Of a DNA stretch of 64,000 bases, positions 1-11,225 are shown one piece after another. The stretch is taken from assembly GCF_027409185.1 (NCBI RefSeq), contig NC_084474.1, forward strand, positions 6,689,382-6,753,381, written 5' to 3'. A model generated the notes under the pieces. The model saw only the letters and a program-made list of their open reading frames with translations. It was not told the DNA's origin and made no database searches. The stretch comes from Cynocephalus volans. Its lineage: Eukaryota; Chordata; Mammalia; Dermoptera; Cynocephalidae. The number at the start of each line of letters is the position of its first letter. Position 1 is the stretch's first letter. The position numbers and the translations under genes were made by a program.

Positions 1-421
1 CTCTATTCCTCTTTTATTAGTTTTAGTGCAATATTCTAGGTTCTTACTTTTAACATTACCTTTCCTATGGATCAAAATCAAACTCATATAGCCTTACCAT
101 TATATAAATGAGTGATTAATATTCCCCTTCGCCAATCTGGATACTCTTTTCCTTTACTACATTCCCTCTCCAATAAAATAAAACTTTTAAAATATTTTCA
201 TTTTTCTACTCATCGTTTTTCAACCTTCAAACTACTCTCTAAGTCAGTACAATCTGTAGGTTTTGCTTAGGGAGTATATCGATCTTGAAATCAATACTCA
301 GACAGATCTTACTAAAAATGTTCTTATTTAAAATTTGTGATTCAAATCCCTAGAAGTTTTCTCATTATTCTATTTGATTTAATTCTGTATTTTAGGTATA
401 GACTAAAAATACATGTGCATT
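1..421. other. Unassigned AT-rich sequence
   Basis: No open frame, RNA gene or repeat family is recognised here. The stretch is plain AT-rich DNA leading into the target-site duplication of the L1 that follows. Confidence 0.5.
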
Positions 422-436
422 TCTAAATATATTTTG
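422..436. repeat. L1 target-site duplication, left copy
   Basis: TCTAAATATATTTTG is found here and again at 6110-6124, identical over all 15 bases. The two copies sit exactly at the outer ends of the L1 body, as expected for target-primed reverse transcription. They define the insertion limits. Confidence 0.9.
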
Positions 437-701
437 TATTCATTGTTTTTTATTGGTTATGAATATTCATGAGATACAAGCCAATCGTCTCCCCTCGTGA
501 CCAAGATGTGAAGGCCAGATCCATACTGGCAGCATGCCCATTACCACAAATGGCATTTGTACCCCGTGCCCCACCCAATTATCCGCAACCTCCCTCCCCC
601 TCCCCCTTTCCCCCCACTCCACTTTGTATCCCAAAGTATGTTCTCTGCTTCTGCAAATCCAACTCACCACTGTGATCTTTCTTTCCTTCCTTCTTTCTCT
701 C
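437..701 (-). other. L1 3' UTR with G-rich polypurine tract
   Basis: This lies between the ORF2 stop (about 702) and the A-rich tail. On the plus strand, 588-620 is almost pure C/T with several C runs, so the minus (element sense) strand carries a G-rich polypurine tract. Mammalian L1 3' UTRs commonly have such a tract. The sequence at 460-515 is shared with the short L1 piece at 25041-25105. Confidence 0.8.
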
Positions 702-844
702 TTAGCTCCCACTCATGAGTGAGCACATGTGGTATTTATCCCTCTGTGCTTTGCTTATTTCACTCAACATAAGTTTCTCCAAGATCATCCATGTGTTGCA
801 AATGGGAGAATTTAATTCTTTTTTACCGCAGGGTAGTATTCCAT

Positions 845-845
845 G

Positions 846-917
<72 letters not shown>

Positions 918-919
918 CA
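845..919. repeat. (TG)n(TA)n(CA)n compound microsatellite inside L1 ORF2
   Basis: About ten TG units run into about 23 TA units and end in a few CA units. It lies inside the C-terminal coding part of L1 ORF2, where these elements normally carry only a short dinucleotide stretch. It therefore expanded after insertion and creates the spurious YIYIYI open frames seen in this area. Confidence 0.93.
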
Positions 920-2002
920 CAATTTCCTTATCCAGTCATCCATCGATGGACATTTAGGTTGGTACCATGCCTCGGCTATTGTAAACAGAGCTGTGATGAA
1001 CATGGTAGTGCAGATATCTCTTTGACATGATGATTTCCATTCCTCTGGGTATATACTCAGAAGTGGGATTACTGGATCATATGGAAAATCTATCTGTAGT
1101 TGTTTGAGAAACCTCCATACTGTTTCCCATAGTGGTTGTACTAACTTGCAGTCCCACCAACAGTGCAGGAGTGTTCCCTTCTCTCCAGACCCTAGCTAGC
1201 CAGCATTTGTTATTCACTGTTTTTTTGATTATAACCAGTCTAACTGGGGTGAGGTGGTATCTCAATGTAGTTTTAATTTTCATTTCCCTGATGACTAGTG
1301 GTGTTGAGCACTTCATCATGTATCTGTTGTCCATTTGTATGTCTTTCTTTGAAAAATATCTATTCAGCTCCTTTACCCATTTTTGAATTGGGTTATTTGG
1401 GGTTTTTTTATTGTGTAATTGCTTGAGTTCCTTGTATATTATGGATATTAATCTCTTGTCAGATGCATAGTTAGCAAAAGTTTTCTCCCACATTGTAGGT
1501 TGTCATTTCACTCTGTTGCTTGTCTCCTTTACTGTGGAGAAGTTTTTTAGTTTGATATAGTCCCATTTGTTTATCTTTTCTTTTGCTGCTTGTGCTTTCA
1601 GGCTGATGTTCATAAAGTCTGTGCCCAGACCTTGTTCCTCAAGTGTTTCACCTATATTATCTCTTAGTAATTTTGCAGTTTCAGGTCTTATACTTAAGTC
1701 TTTAATCCACTGGGGGTTGATTTTTAGTATATGGTGAGAGATGCATATCAAGTTTCATTCTTTGGCATATGATATCCAATTTTACCAGGACCACTTGTTG
1801 AAGAGGCAGTCTTTTCCCCAATGTAGATTTTTATTGCTTTTGTCCAATATCAGTTGGCTGTAAGCCTGAGGGGTGATTTCTAAGTTCTCAATTATGCTAC
1901 ACTGGTCTGAGTGTCTATATTTATGCCAGTTACCATACTGATTTGGTTACAATTGCTTTGTAGTATAATTTGAAGTCAGGTAGGGTTATGCCTCCAGCTT
2001 TA

Positions 2003-2043
2003 TTATTTATTTATTTATTTATTTATTTATTCATTTATTTTTT
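2003..2043. repeat. (TTTA)n microsatellite inside L1 ORF2
   Basis: About nine TTTA/TTAT units with one imperfect unit replace a short T-rich spot of the L1 ORF2 sequence. This is a second post-insertion expansion in the same element. Confidence 0.88.
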
Positions 2044-4797
2044 TGCTCAGGATTGCTTTGGCTATTCAGGGTCTTTTGTTGTTCCTCATGAAAGTTAAGA
2101 TTGTTTCTTCCATTTCTGTGAAGAATGTCATTGGTATTTTGGTGGGGATTGCATTGAATCTGTAGATTGCTTTGGGTAGTATAGAAATTTTCACAATATT
2201 AATTCTTCCAATCCAAGAGCATGGAATATCTTTTCATCTTTTTGTTCTTCTTTAATTTCTTTCAGTAGTGGTTTATAATTCCCATTGTCTCAATCTTTCA
2301 CCTCCTCAGTTAAATTGATCCCTTGGGGTTCTTTTTTGTGTGTGTGACAATTATAAATAGGCTTACTTTCTTTCTTTCTCTTTCTGTTTGTTCACTGTTT
2401 GAGTATATAAGCGCAACTGAGTTTTGGGCATTTATTTGTTATCCTGCAATGTTACTGAAGTTATCAACCAGCTCAAGGAGTTTTTTGATCGAGTCCTTGG
2501 GTTTTTCTATATATAATATCATGTCATTGGCAAATAGAGACAGTTTGACTTAATCTTTTCCAATCTGGATTCCCTTTATTTCTTTCTCTTGCTTGATTTC
2601 TCTGGTTAGTACCTGCACTGCTATGTTAAATAGAAGTGGTGAGAGGAGGCATCCTTGTCTTGATCCTGTTCTTAACGGGAAGGCCTTCAGTTTTCCCCAT
2701 TCAGAATGATACTGGTGGTGGGCTTGTCATAGATGACTTTTACTATTTGAGATGCTTTTCTTCTGTATCTAATTTGTTGAAAGTCTTTATCATGAAGGAA
2801 TGTTGAATTTTGTCAAATGCTTTTTCAGCATCTATTGAGATAATCATATGAACTTTGTCCTTAAGTTTGTTGATGTGATATAACACATTTACTGAGTTTC
2901 GTATGCTGAACTATCCTGCATCCTTGGGATGAATCCCACTTCATCATGGTGTATAATTTTTTTAATGTGTTCCTGTATTCTGATTGCTAATATTTTGTTG
3001 AGGATTTTTGCATCTATGTTCATCAAGGATATTGGACTGTAATTTTCTTTTTTTTGTTGTTGTTGTGTCTTTATCTGGTTTTGGTATCAGAGACATGTTG
3101 GCCTCATATATAGAAGAGTAGCTTCTGTTTAATATTTTATGGAATAATTAGAGGAGAATTAGTATTAACTCCTCTTTAAAAGGTTGATAGAATTCAGCTG
3201 TAAAGCCATCCAAGACCTAGACGTTTCTTTGTTGGAAGATTGCTGATTATCACTTCAATCTCATTGCTTGTTATTGGTCTGTTCAGGTTTTCTGTCTCTT
3301 CTTGGTTCAGTTTAAGTGGTTTGTATCTTTCTAGAAACTTATCCATATTTTCCAGATTTTCATATTTGTTGTCTTACAGTTTTTTATATTAGTCTCTAAT
3401 GCTTTTTCATATTTCTGTGGTATTGGTTGTAATGTCTCACTTTTCGTTTCTGATTTTTGTTATTTGAAATTTCCCTCTTCTCTCTTTTTTTTTTTTTTTG
3501 TTATCCTAGCTGATGGTTGGTCTATTTTATTTATCTTTTCAAAAAACCAACTTTTTGTTTCATTGATCTTTTCTATTGTTTTTTGGTTCTCTATTTCATT
3601 TAGTTCTGCTCTGATCTCAATTATTTCTTTCTGTCTGCTACCTTTAGGTTTGGGTTGTCTTTTAGTACTAGTGTTGAAGTCTTTCCCATTCTTTTGATGT
3701 AAGCATTTATTGCAATAAATTTACCTCTTAGTACTGCTTTAGCAGTATCCCACAGGTTTTGGTATGATGTACTTTTATTTCCATTAGTTTCCAGAAGTTT
3801 TTTTATTTCATTTTTAATTTCTTCTTGGACCCATAGGTCATTCAGGAGCCTATTGTTTAGCTTCCATGTACTTGTATAGTTTCCAAAGTTTTGCTTATTA
3901 TTAATTTCCAGTTTTAGTCCATTGTGGTCTGAAAAGACACTTGGAATGATTTCATTTATTTTAAATTTGCTGAGACCTGATTTGTGACCTAAAATGTGGT
4001 CTATCCTGGAGAATATTCCATGTGCTGATGAGAAGAAAGTATATTCTTTAGTTGTTGGGTGAAATGTTCTGTATATGTCTGTAAAGTCCAGTTGATCTAA
4101 GGTGTAGATTAAATCCTGTGTCTCTTTGTTGATTCATTCCTGGAAGATCTGTTCCACACTTAGAGAGGGGTGTTCTGATCACCCTCTATTCATGTATTAA
4201 GGCTTATTTCTTTCTTTAGGTCTAAGAGTGTTTGTTTTATATATCTGGGTGCTCCAGTATTGGGCACATATATATTTATGATTGCTATGTCTTCTTGTTG
4301 GATAGATCCTTTTATCATTATATAGTGGCCTTCTTTGTCTCTTTCTATGGTTTTTCATTTAAAGTCTATTTTGTCTGATATAAGAGTAGCTACTCCTGCT
4401 CCTTTTTGGTTTCCATTTGCATGGTCTATCTTCTTCCATCCCTTCTCTTTGTCTGTTTTTTTCTCTACAGGTGAGGTGGGTCTCTTGAAGACAACATATA
4501 CTTGGGTCTAGCTTTTTAAACCAATCAGTCAATCTGTATCTTTTGAATGGAGAGTTTAACACATTCACATTTAGGGCGGTTATTGACAAGTATTGTTTAA
4601 TTCCTGTTGTTTAATTGCTTTTTGTTTAGATTTTATCAAAATATATTTTGCTCTTTACTTCTCCTTTTATTTCTCTTCTTCATTGTTAGTTGGATATTTG
4701 AGGTGACATGATTTAGCTTCTTGCTCTTTCTCACTGGCAGTTTTGTTTTAACAGCAGGTTTTGTTGTTTCTTGTGTATTCGTGATAGTGACATTCAT

Positions 4798-5735
4798 TAT
4801 TCAGATTCCAGATGCAGGATTCCCTTAAGAATTTCTTGCAGGGCTGGTTGTGTGGTGGTGAACTCCCACAACTTTTGTTTACCTTGGAAATACACTATTT
4901 CTTTCTTATTTCTGAACAAGAGACTTGCTGTGTAAAGAGTTCTTGGCTGGCAATTTTTTTCTTTTAGTATTTTGAGTATATCATCCCACTTTATTCTGGC
5001 TTGTAGGGATTCAGTTGAGAAGTCTGCGGTTAGTCTGATGGGGGCTCCCCTATAGGTGACTTGATGCTTTTCTCTTGTTACTTTTATAATTCTCTCTTTG
5101 TCTTTGAGCTTTGCAAATTCAACTGTTATGGGTCTTGGGGTGGATTTTTTTGGATTGAATCTATTTGGGGACCTTTGAGCTTCCTGGATCTGAAGGTCTG
5201 TATCTCTTCCCTACACCTGGGATGTTTTTTGTTGCTACTTCCTTGAATAGATTTTCAATACCCTTTCCTTTGTCCTCCCCTTCTGGAATACCCACAATTC
5301 AGATTTTAGAGTGTTTGAGGTTGTCTGTTATCTCTCTCAGATTTTCTTCATTATTTTTAATTCTTTTTTTTCCTTTTTTTGTCTACCTGTGTTATTTTGA
5401 AAAGACCATCTTTAAGGTCTGAAATTCTTTATTCTGCTTGCGCTACCCTGCTGCTCAAGCCCTCTGTTGTGTTTTTTATTTCATTGAGTGAATGTTTCAT
5501 TTCTAGGAGTTCTGGTATACTCTTTTTAAAGGTATTAATCTCTTTGTAAATTTCCTCCTTCATATTGTGGATATTTTTTCTTGTTTCATTGTGTTCTCAA
5601 ATTGAGTCTTCTTTTATTTCTTCAAGTTCTCTTAAGATCTTTGCTCAGAATTCTTCTGCAGACATTACAAGGGTTCCCTGTTGCACAGAGTCTAAAATTT
5701 GACCATTACTGTATTCCTTTTGTGGTCTCTTAACT
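4798..5735 (-). pseudogene. L1 ORF1 (RNA-binding chaperone), decayed
   Basis: ORF1p is the trimeric RNA chaperone that coats L1 RNA. On the minus strand the C-terminal domain is readable in pieces (CQPRTLYTASLLFRNKKEI, then QKLWEF), with the stop at 4798-4800. The upstream half (about 5420-5735) has the Lys/Glu-rich coiled-coil character of ORF1. Many stops and frameshifts interrupt it and the start codon is not certain, so the upstream limit is approximate. Position and order relative to ORF2 agree with the family. Confidence 0.82.
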
Positions 5736-6109
5736 TCTTTTTTATTTGTAATTCTAGTACTTTTTCATGGATATTTGCTCATTTGGTAGAGAGTTTGCTT
5801 CTTCTATTACATGGAGGTTGGCTATGAAAATAAAGACTTCTTCCTCTATTTGCAGGTGACTCTTCTTGTACTAGTGTAGTTGAGTGAGCAGTAGGTTGCC
5901 TGTAGAATGACCCTGGCTGCTACTGTGGTGGTGAATTGTCCTTGCTTGACAGTAGGTATGGTAGTGTCTATATTACACTACCTTGGATCTTGTTCCAGAA
6001 TCTGTGGCCATAGAATGAGCCCCCAGTGCCCTGCAGGTCTCCTTGGCTCACCTTGGTGGAGTGTGCTGCAGGTGCTGGCACTTCTCTCCAGGTCCATGTG
6101 GAAAGGAGC
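5736..6109 (-). other. L1 5' UTR remnant
   Basis: This is the sequence between the ORF1 start region and the right target-site duplication. It is more GC-rich than its surroundings (for example 6000-6105) and contains no open frame of its own on the element strand. Its role as 5' UTR is inferred from position. It is short for an L1 5' UTR, so the insertion is probably 5'-truncated. Confidence 0.6.
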
Positions 6110-6124
6110 TCTAAATATATTTTG
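6110..6124. repeat. L1 target-site duplication, right copy
   Basis: Identical over 15 bases to 422-436. It closes the L1 insertion at its 5' end. Confidence 0.9.
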
Positions 6125-6734
6125 GAATTATTTCTCACATTATCAGCTACTATCTTCTCCTATGTTGAGATCTCCAGTTCTGAGTATTAGTTGTTTGGTC
6201 CGAATTTTTTTTTTAACCTGATGTTTTTCTCAGATAGACTATGTGAGTTATGTATTCTCTGAATTCTTGCATCTTAAAATAACCTTCCCTACAATCTGTC
6301 AGTAGGTTAAGAACTTAGCCTAGCATTCAGGTCTATTCTCTCTGTAGGTAGAAGTAGGTAGTGTTGTAGTCAGATATTTTTCCTGTGTAGATAACCTGAA
6401 CTTCCTCTCTTTAGGATCAGAAGATTATATACATATTTTGTGCCTTTTTTTTCTTTTAAAATTAATTTATGTAAATATTAGAACTTCTGTAGGTATCTTT
6501 CAAGTCTTTTTCATAGTCATAATCGTTTCCTGCCTTGTTTTTTTGGCTGTGTATTATTAGCTATTTCTTCTGCTTAATTGTTTAGGTCTTTATTTGGCAT
6601 TGTAATAGTGGATGTTCTCTCAATTAACCTGCAAAGGTTTTTTATATTAAAGTTTCATAATTTTCTTTAGAGATTTTAAGTGCATCTCCCTAAAGAATTT
6701 TAATACTCTTTTCTGTTGTCAGTTTTCTTATTCA
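6125..6734. other. Unassigned AT-rich sequence
   Basis: No gene or family is recognised. The T-rich texture could reflect a very old minus-strand L1/HAL1 relic, but no diagnostic segment was found. Confidence 0.4.
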
Positions 6735-6750
6735 CCAACTACATTTTATA

Positions 6751-6800
6751 GATAAGAACAGATACTACACTTGATCTTGCCAAAAGGCCGAGAAGCAGTA
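6751..6800 (-). pseudogene. RNU2 pseudogene: Truncated, tailless U2 snRNA retropseudogene
   Basis: On the minus strand this matches the first 50 nt of U2 snRNA, including the segment around the branch-point recognition sequence (GTGTAGTATC). It lacks one T after GGC and has an altered first few bases. The other 130 or so nt of U2 and any A tail are missing. It is flanked by imperfect 16-bp direct repeats, CCAACTACATTTTATA at 6735-6750 and CCAGTTACATTTTATA at 6801-6816, which match at 14 of 16 bases. A target-site duplication without an A tail marks it as an L1-assisted tailless retropseudogene. It cannot make functional U2. Confidence 0.93.
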
Positions 6801-7067
6801 CCAGTTACATTTTATAAGCATATATTTTGTCTTCCTTCCCTCTAGCTTTTGGTTCCATGGTTCTATTTAATTACATCCTTACTTTCATTTGTCTTCACAT
6901 CATTCAGTTCCCATTGGTCACTTTAAATGGTGACAGTCCAGTGCATGATGCTCTCTACCCATGGGGATGATGTGACTTCTAATTATACAACTCATTTTCA
7001 CTTAAGTATCAGTGACTCTGAAGTAAAAAAGCTGAGGGCCACATTGCTAGAATCACTGGTTTATATA

Positions 7068-7210
7068 TATGTGTGTGTGTGTGTGTGTATGTGTGTGTGT
7101 AAATATTCATATCTATATTTATATTTATTTATAATTATGTTGTATTGTATATATATTTATTTATATATTAATCTCTATATAGAGAAAGAGAGAGGAAAGA
7201 GAAGAATAAT
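7068..7210. repeat. TG/TA-rich simple repeat and purine tail
   Basis: A (TG)n run at about 7068-7102 is followed by imperfect TA/TTTA-rich sequence and a GAGA-rich purine stretch to about 7205. It is of low complexity with no sign of a parent element. Confidence 0.8.
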
Positions 7211-9265
7211 AAAAATTAAATACTACCCATTTATAAAAGTGTGAGTGGCTATTCATGATAGAAGACTAAGGCCTGGATATATGTATCTCAGCCACAATTT
7301 TTTATTGTTTTTTTGTCTTCAGAATATTTGCTGAACATTACCATGAATCTTACCTTCTGATCACTGATTAGTCTTTTCACTATTTCTTTTTCACTACCCT
7401 TGCATTTCCTTTCTGTACATTGAAATATATAAATCTAAAAAATAAAAATAGGAAAATTCTGAATTATAATAAAACATTATTTTAAATAAGTGTTTTATGT
7501 AAGACTATGCAAGCATTTTTGTTGGTGTTTTATGGCAAATAATTAATTAAGTTCACAATAATGTTGTTGTGAGCAATAGAATAAATGAATTTGTGGGAAT
7601 CAAATTTATTCTTCTTCAATCACAGTAAAATTCTTTTCATCAGTGCAACTTGGGTTATTTAAGCACTAAAAACTAATTCCTTGAAGTACCCTATTGTAAT
7701 CTTTCATAATAAAAAGAGTATCATTTTGGCATGCTGAGCTAAAGGGAAATATGCAAGACATGAAAAGTGGAACAGACGATAACTGGATTTTCCTCCCACT
7801 GCTATTATTGTGAAGTAAATAGGCTAGCTTAATGTCTTGAAGCTGTTGATGACATTTTTCCAAGTAGTTGAACATTAAATATCTGTCTGGTAATACCCTA
7901 AGGAATATTTTTAAATGCAATGACCTCTTAAAAGATCATCATAAAAATCATTCTTAATTAGATTTAGGAAATCAATTTAAGTAACTATGTAAATCAAATT
8001 TTATGTAATGTCATGTTGAATGCATGGTCAGGTAAGTCTTAGGAAATAATATATATTATATTCCAAAACAGCCTATGTAACCACTAAGTATAAAAAGTGA
8101 TTTTTAAAAGAGAAGCATCTTTATTATTTCTTGTGTCTAATGATTAAACACTAATAATTATGAATGAAGGTTCTATGATTTGACATAATCACCAATAGCA
8201 TAGGCATAATTGTCAATGTCATTTTTAAACTATGGTCAATAAAGGGAAAGACTCTTTAGAAAGAGCCATAATTACAGTATTCCATCTTATAAATATGATA
8301 CTTAAATAGTGTTATATTGTTTTAATATTCAAGAGCACACTTTGTTCACCAAGAGCTCCCTAGATTACCAAGACAATACAGAAGACAAAGGCCAATGTGC
8401 TTCAGGGAAAGACAGATACTTTTGCTGATGGTATGAGGTCTTGTAGCACAAGGAAGACATCCAAGAAACGTTCCAAGAGCACAGCTAATATGTTACAGTC
8501 TCCTCAAAGTTCATCATCTGTCAGGGCAAGAGGAAAGTGTTAGCAGTAAAGATGACAATATTAAATGAGTACAGCTTTCACTCCCACTCCCATATAAGAA
8601 ATGCTTGTCACTGGAAGTTAAATTTAGTTAATTTATGGGGTTTTTTTGTGTGTTTGTGTGGACTATGAATTATCTGATAACTTCTATCACTGTGTAACAC
8701 TACATATTAATAAATATGTGTGTGGATATATGTATACACCTCAGAGTCATTCTAAGTATTGTTGTCATCACTGTATTTTACAGGAAAAAACTGATAATAA
8801 AGAGGTATCAGGAAGTTCTGATTTTACTGGTATTATTTTAATTTGTTGCTATCCCTCCATCCTATAAAAGCTCAGCAACAGGAAATTTTTAAGTCACCCA
8901 GTACTTACTTTCTTAACATTCTGTTTTAATTCTTCCTCTTGTTTATTTAGAGTTGCCTTTCCTTTATCTTTAGCCATAGTTTTTAAAGTTGTTTGTAAAA
9001 GGGGGATAGAAGCATGAGATTTATGGACATTGCAATTCTCACTTCATGTGTGTTGGTGGGTGTAGCAGCACGTGGCTATAAGGGCCTTTATGTGCATATA
9101 TGCATGTCTACACTGATCATTCTTTTTGCCACATAAACAATATTTATTTAATTTAAAAGTATAAAGCTGTTTTCTAAATATATACTAGTTCATTCAAAAT
9201 ATTCAATGGCTTCAAAAACAAAATGTGTCACAACATTTAAATAACAAAAATGTAATTAATGCTCT
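7211..9265. other. Unassigned AT-rich sequence
   Basis: No coding, RNA or repeat feature could be supported in this stretch. Confidence 0.45.
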
Positions 9266-9269
9266 CGGT

Positions 9270-9560
9270 AAAGGGGTCCCTTTCTTCAAGACAACTATAC
9301 TTTAGCGTTGGACAAAATATAGTACAAAATATAAGATTAGCATCAAAAGATGTAAATGAATGATAAATTATAGAAGCCAAATGGGAGGAAAAATTAATTT
9401 AAACTGTACAAAATAATGCATCCAAGAAGATATATTTTTTGAACTAGATTTTGGATAATGAATAAAGTTGGCATAGGTGGAAATTGTTAAAATAAGCATT
9501 CTATTATTTTATGAGTTAGGAATAATAAAATAGATTTCAAGTATGTGATCACATATTCAG
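9270..9560 (+). repeat. Possible ancient mammalian interspersed repeat
   Basis: The order of segments (a CCCTTTCTTCAAGACAACTA-like part, later a GAACTAGATTTTGGATAATG-like part) resembles an old repeat family common in mammals, but divergence is high. The family name cannot be given from memory. Confidence 0.35.
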
Positions 9561-10805
9561 GAATGATATCACATTCAATTAAGATTAAAATAATAAAGGC
9601 AGAAGGTACTTATTTATTAAAAACTAAATTTGCCCAATGATTGAAGTCGTCTGTAGAGACTTAAATGAAACATACCTAGCTTTTCTATAGGAAACATTGT
9701 CATTCTCCCTTGTCCTCACATATGTATGTGCCTCTCTACATGAAATGGAACAGCTCGATATCAATTACTGAACATAGTAGCTGAGTAGTAGGCAGCATGG
9801 AGGTTAGAGAGAGACATTATCTGTAACGAGCACAATCAATCCATCATGAACTCACAGTGCTAATATCTATATACCAAACAACCCAAAGAAGACAAAGTAG
9901 ACAAGTTCAAGTTAGATGTTATTGCCATCGTGGAACTGCTTCATCTGGAAGCAACATTTTATCTCCACTGGGTGCTGTGACCTCTGTGTGGCACTGCTAT
10001 TAGCCACTTTTTTTATGAGCCACAGGGAAAATAAACATTTTAGTGTTGATTGGGGTGGCTTTGAGGTGCTTACTGTTTACTCTCTTTTCATATTGCCTTC
10101 ATGGTCCTCACAGTAATGAAGCAGACAGCACAACACATCCCTGAGAGTGGTTAAGTTGATAGATTAAACAATGGTGATAAAATAAGCCGTAGAATGCAAC
10201 CAGATGCTGCAGAATTGAGGGTATATATTTGAAATGCAGAGATTAGTTGGAGTTTTTGTTCTCTTCGAGAAATAATTAGTTTACTTGGTTGGAAGAGAAT
10301 GAAAAAATGAATACTTGAATGGTCAGGTGCTGTGAGTCTAATATTCTACCCCATTCTGGGCTCACCAGAGAAGATTCCTGAAGAGTGTCGAGCCTACACA
10401 AAAGCTAAGTAAAGTAAATAATATGCCCCTGAAGACATGCAAAATTAAGTAAGGATACTGGAAGCTGTAAACCTAGTTTTGTAACTAACCAGTGTGGAAT
10501 CTAAAAAGTAGTTATTTCCCCGCACTGTAGTGAGAAAGCAAAAATAATTCTCCTGCAATGTTTTTCTGTTTCTCTTATCACCTTGAGCCTTGACATGAAA
10601 TATCATATACCAATAGAAAGTAATACAACCTTAAGATTTGGGGACACACATTCTACATGGGATGCATTTTGGGTTCTGCAAGGCTAGGAAAGGTAAGGAT
10701 CAGTTAGAACAAGACTCACAGGGACAAAAATAAAAAGCTCACAGATTTCAGAGGGTTTGCCCTGGATTATATAGGTTTAAGGAAAAAAAAGATGTATAGG
10801 TGCTA
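9561..10805. other. Unassigned sequence
   Basis: No gene or repeat is recognised. Confidence 0.45.
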
Positions 10806-11225
10806 TATTAATCAGGGCTTTTTTAATTACAAGGGACAATAACTCAACTCAAATGGCTTAAGCAAAAGAGGTTCCTTGTTGGCTCAACTTACTGGCTGAT
10901 CCAAGAGCTAGTCCTGACATCAGGCTCACTGGCATCTGGAGTTCAGCAATGTCTTCAGGACCATATTTCTTTTCTCTCTCTCTCTTGTTCCTGCTTTGGC
11001 CCAAGTTTGTTTCATTCCCAAACAAGCTGTCTCCATGTGGTACCAAAAGCAGACCACTGTCAGCTTGAAACTTACACTTTTCTCCCACTGAGAAATCCAA
11101 TACATGGAATGAGGTTGTGGTATACATGGCCATTGGGGTACCAATAGACTCTTTATATTATCCAATTCCTGCTCCGCTGCGACCACATGGATGCAACAAT
11201 CTCATTGTTTAACCTGGGTCCTAGT
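10806..11225. repeat. Old interspersed repeat, family not named
   Basis: The segment with AACTCAAATGGCTTAAGCAA near its start and a CT-rich part at 10970-10990 matches the general plan of an ancient mammalian repeat that I recognise but cannot name reliably. Open frames of 84-91 aa on the minus strand here are chance frames in that repeat. Confidence 0.5.

Larger units (their letters stand above)
702..4589 (-). pseudogene. L1 ORF2 (endonuclease/reverse transcriptase), decayed
   Basis: ORF2p is the L1 endonuclease and reverse transcriptase that nicks target DNA and copies L1 RNA into it. The minus-strand start at 4589 opens with the recognisable endonuclease N-terminus (MSITALNVNVLNSPFKRYRL), followed by the LQETH motif. 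The C-terminal end reads EKLMLSEISKAQRDKYHM before the stop at about 702. The span of 3888 bp is close to the usual length of about 1,275 codons, so few large indels occurred. The frame is broken throughout; the longest open pieces are 138 aa (1077-1493), 82 aa (1503-1751) and 76 aa (4359-4589). The catalytic FADD box at 2523-2534 reads FAND. Microsatellites interrupt the coding region at 845-919 and 2003-2043. Identification is secure and inactivity is certain. Confidence 0.92.
437..6109 (-). mobile_element. Near-full-length LINE-1 retrotransposon, inactive
   Basis: Read on the minus strand, this is a complete L1 layout: a partial 5' UTR (about 5736-6109), a broken ORF1, a roughly 208-bp inter-ORF gap, a broken ORF2, a 3' UTR with a polypurine tract and a degenerate A-rich tail at 437-460. 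Total length is about 5.7 kb, slightly under the usual 6 kb, so the 5' UTR is probably truncated. A perfect 15-bp target-site duplication flanks it. Both ORFs carry many stops and frameshifts, so it cannot move. The same 3' UTR sequence recurs at about 25041-25115, showing that this is a repeated subfamily of the host rather than a unique sequence. Confidence 0.93.

Noticed and set aside
702..1030. Frames with YIYIYI or VCVCV runs
   Set aside because: They are translations of the TG/TA microsatellite inside L1 ORF2.
6751..6800. Functional U2 snRNA gene
   Set aside because: Only the first 50 nt are present, one base is deleted, and flanking repeats show retroinsertion.
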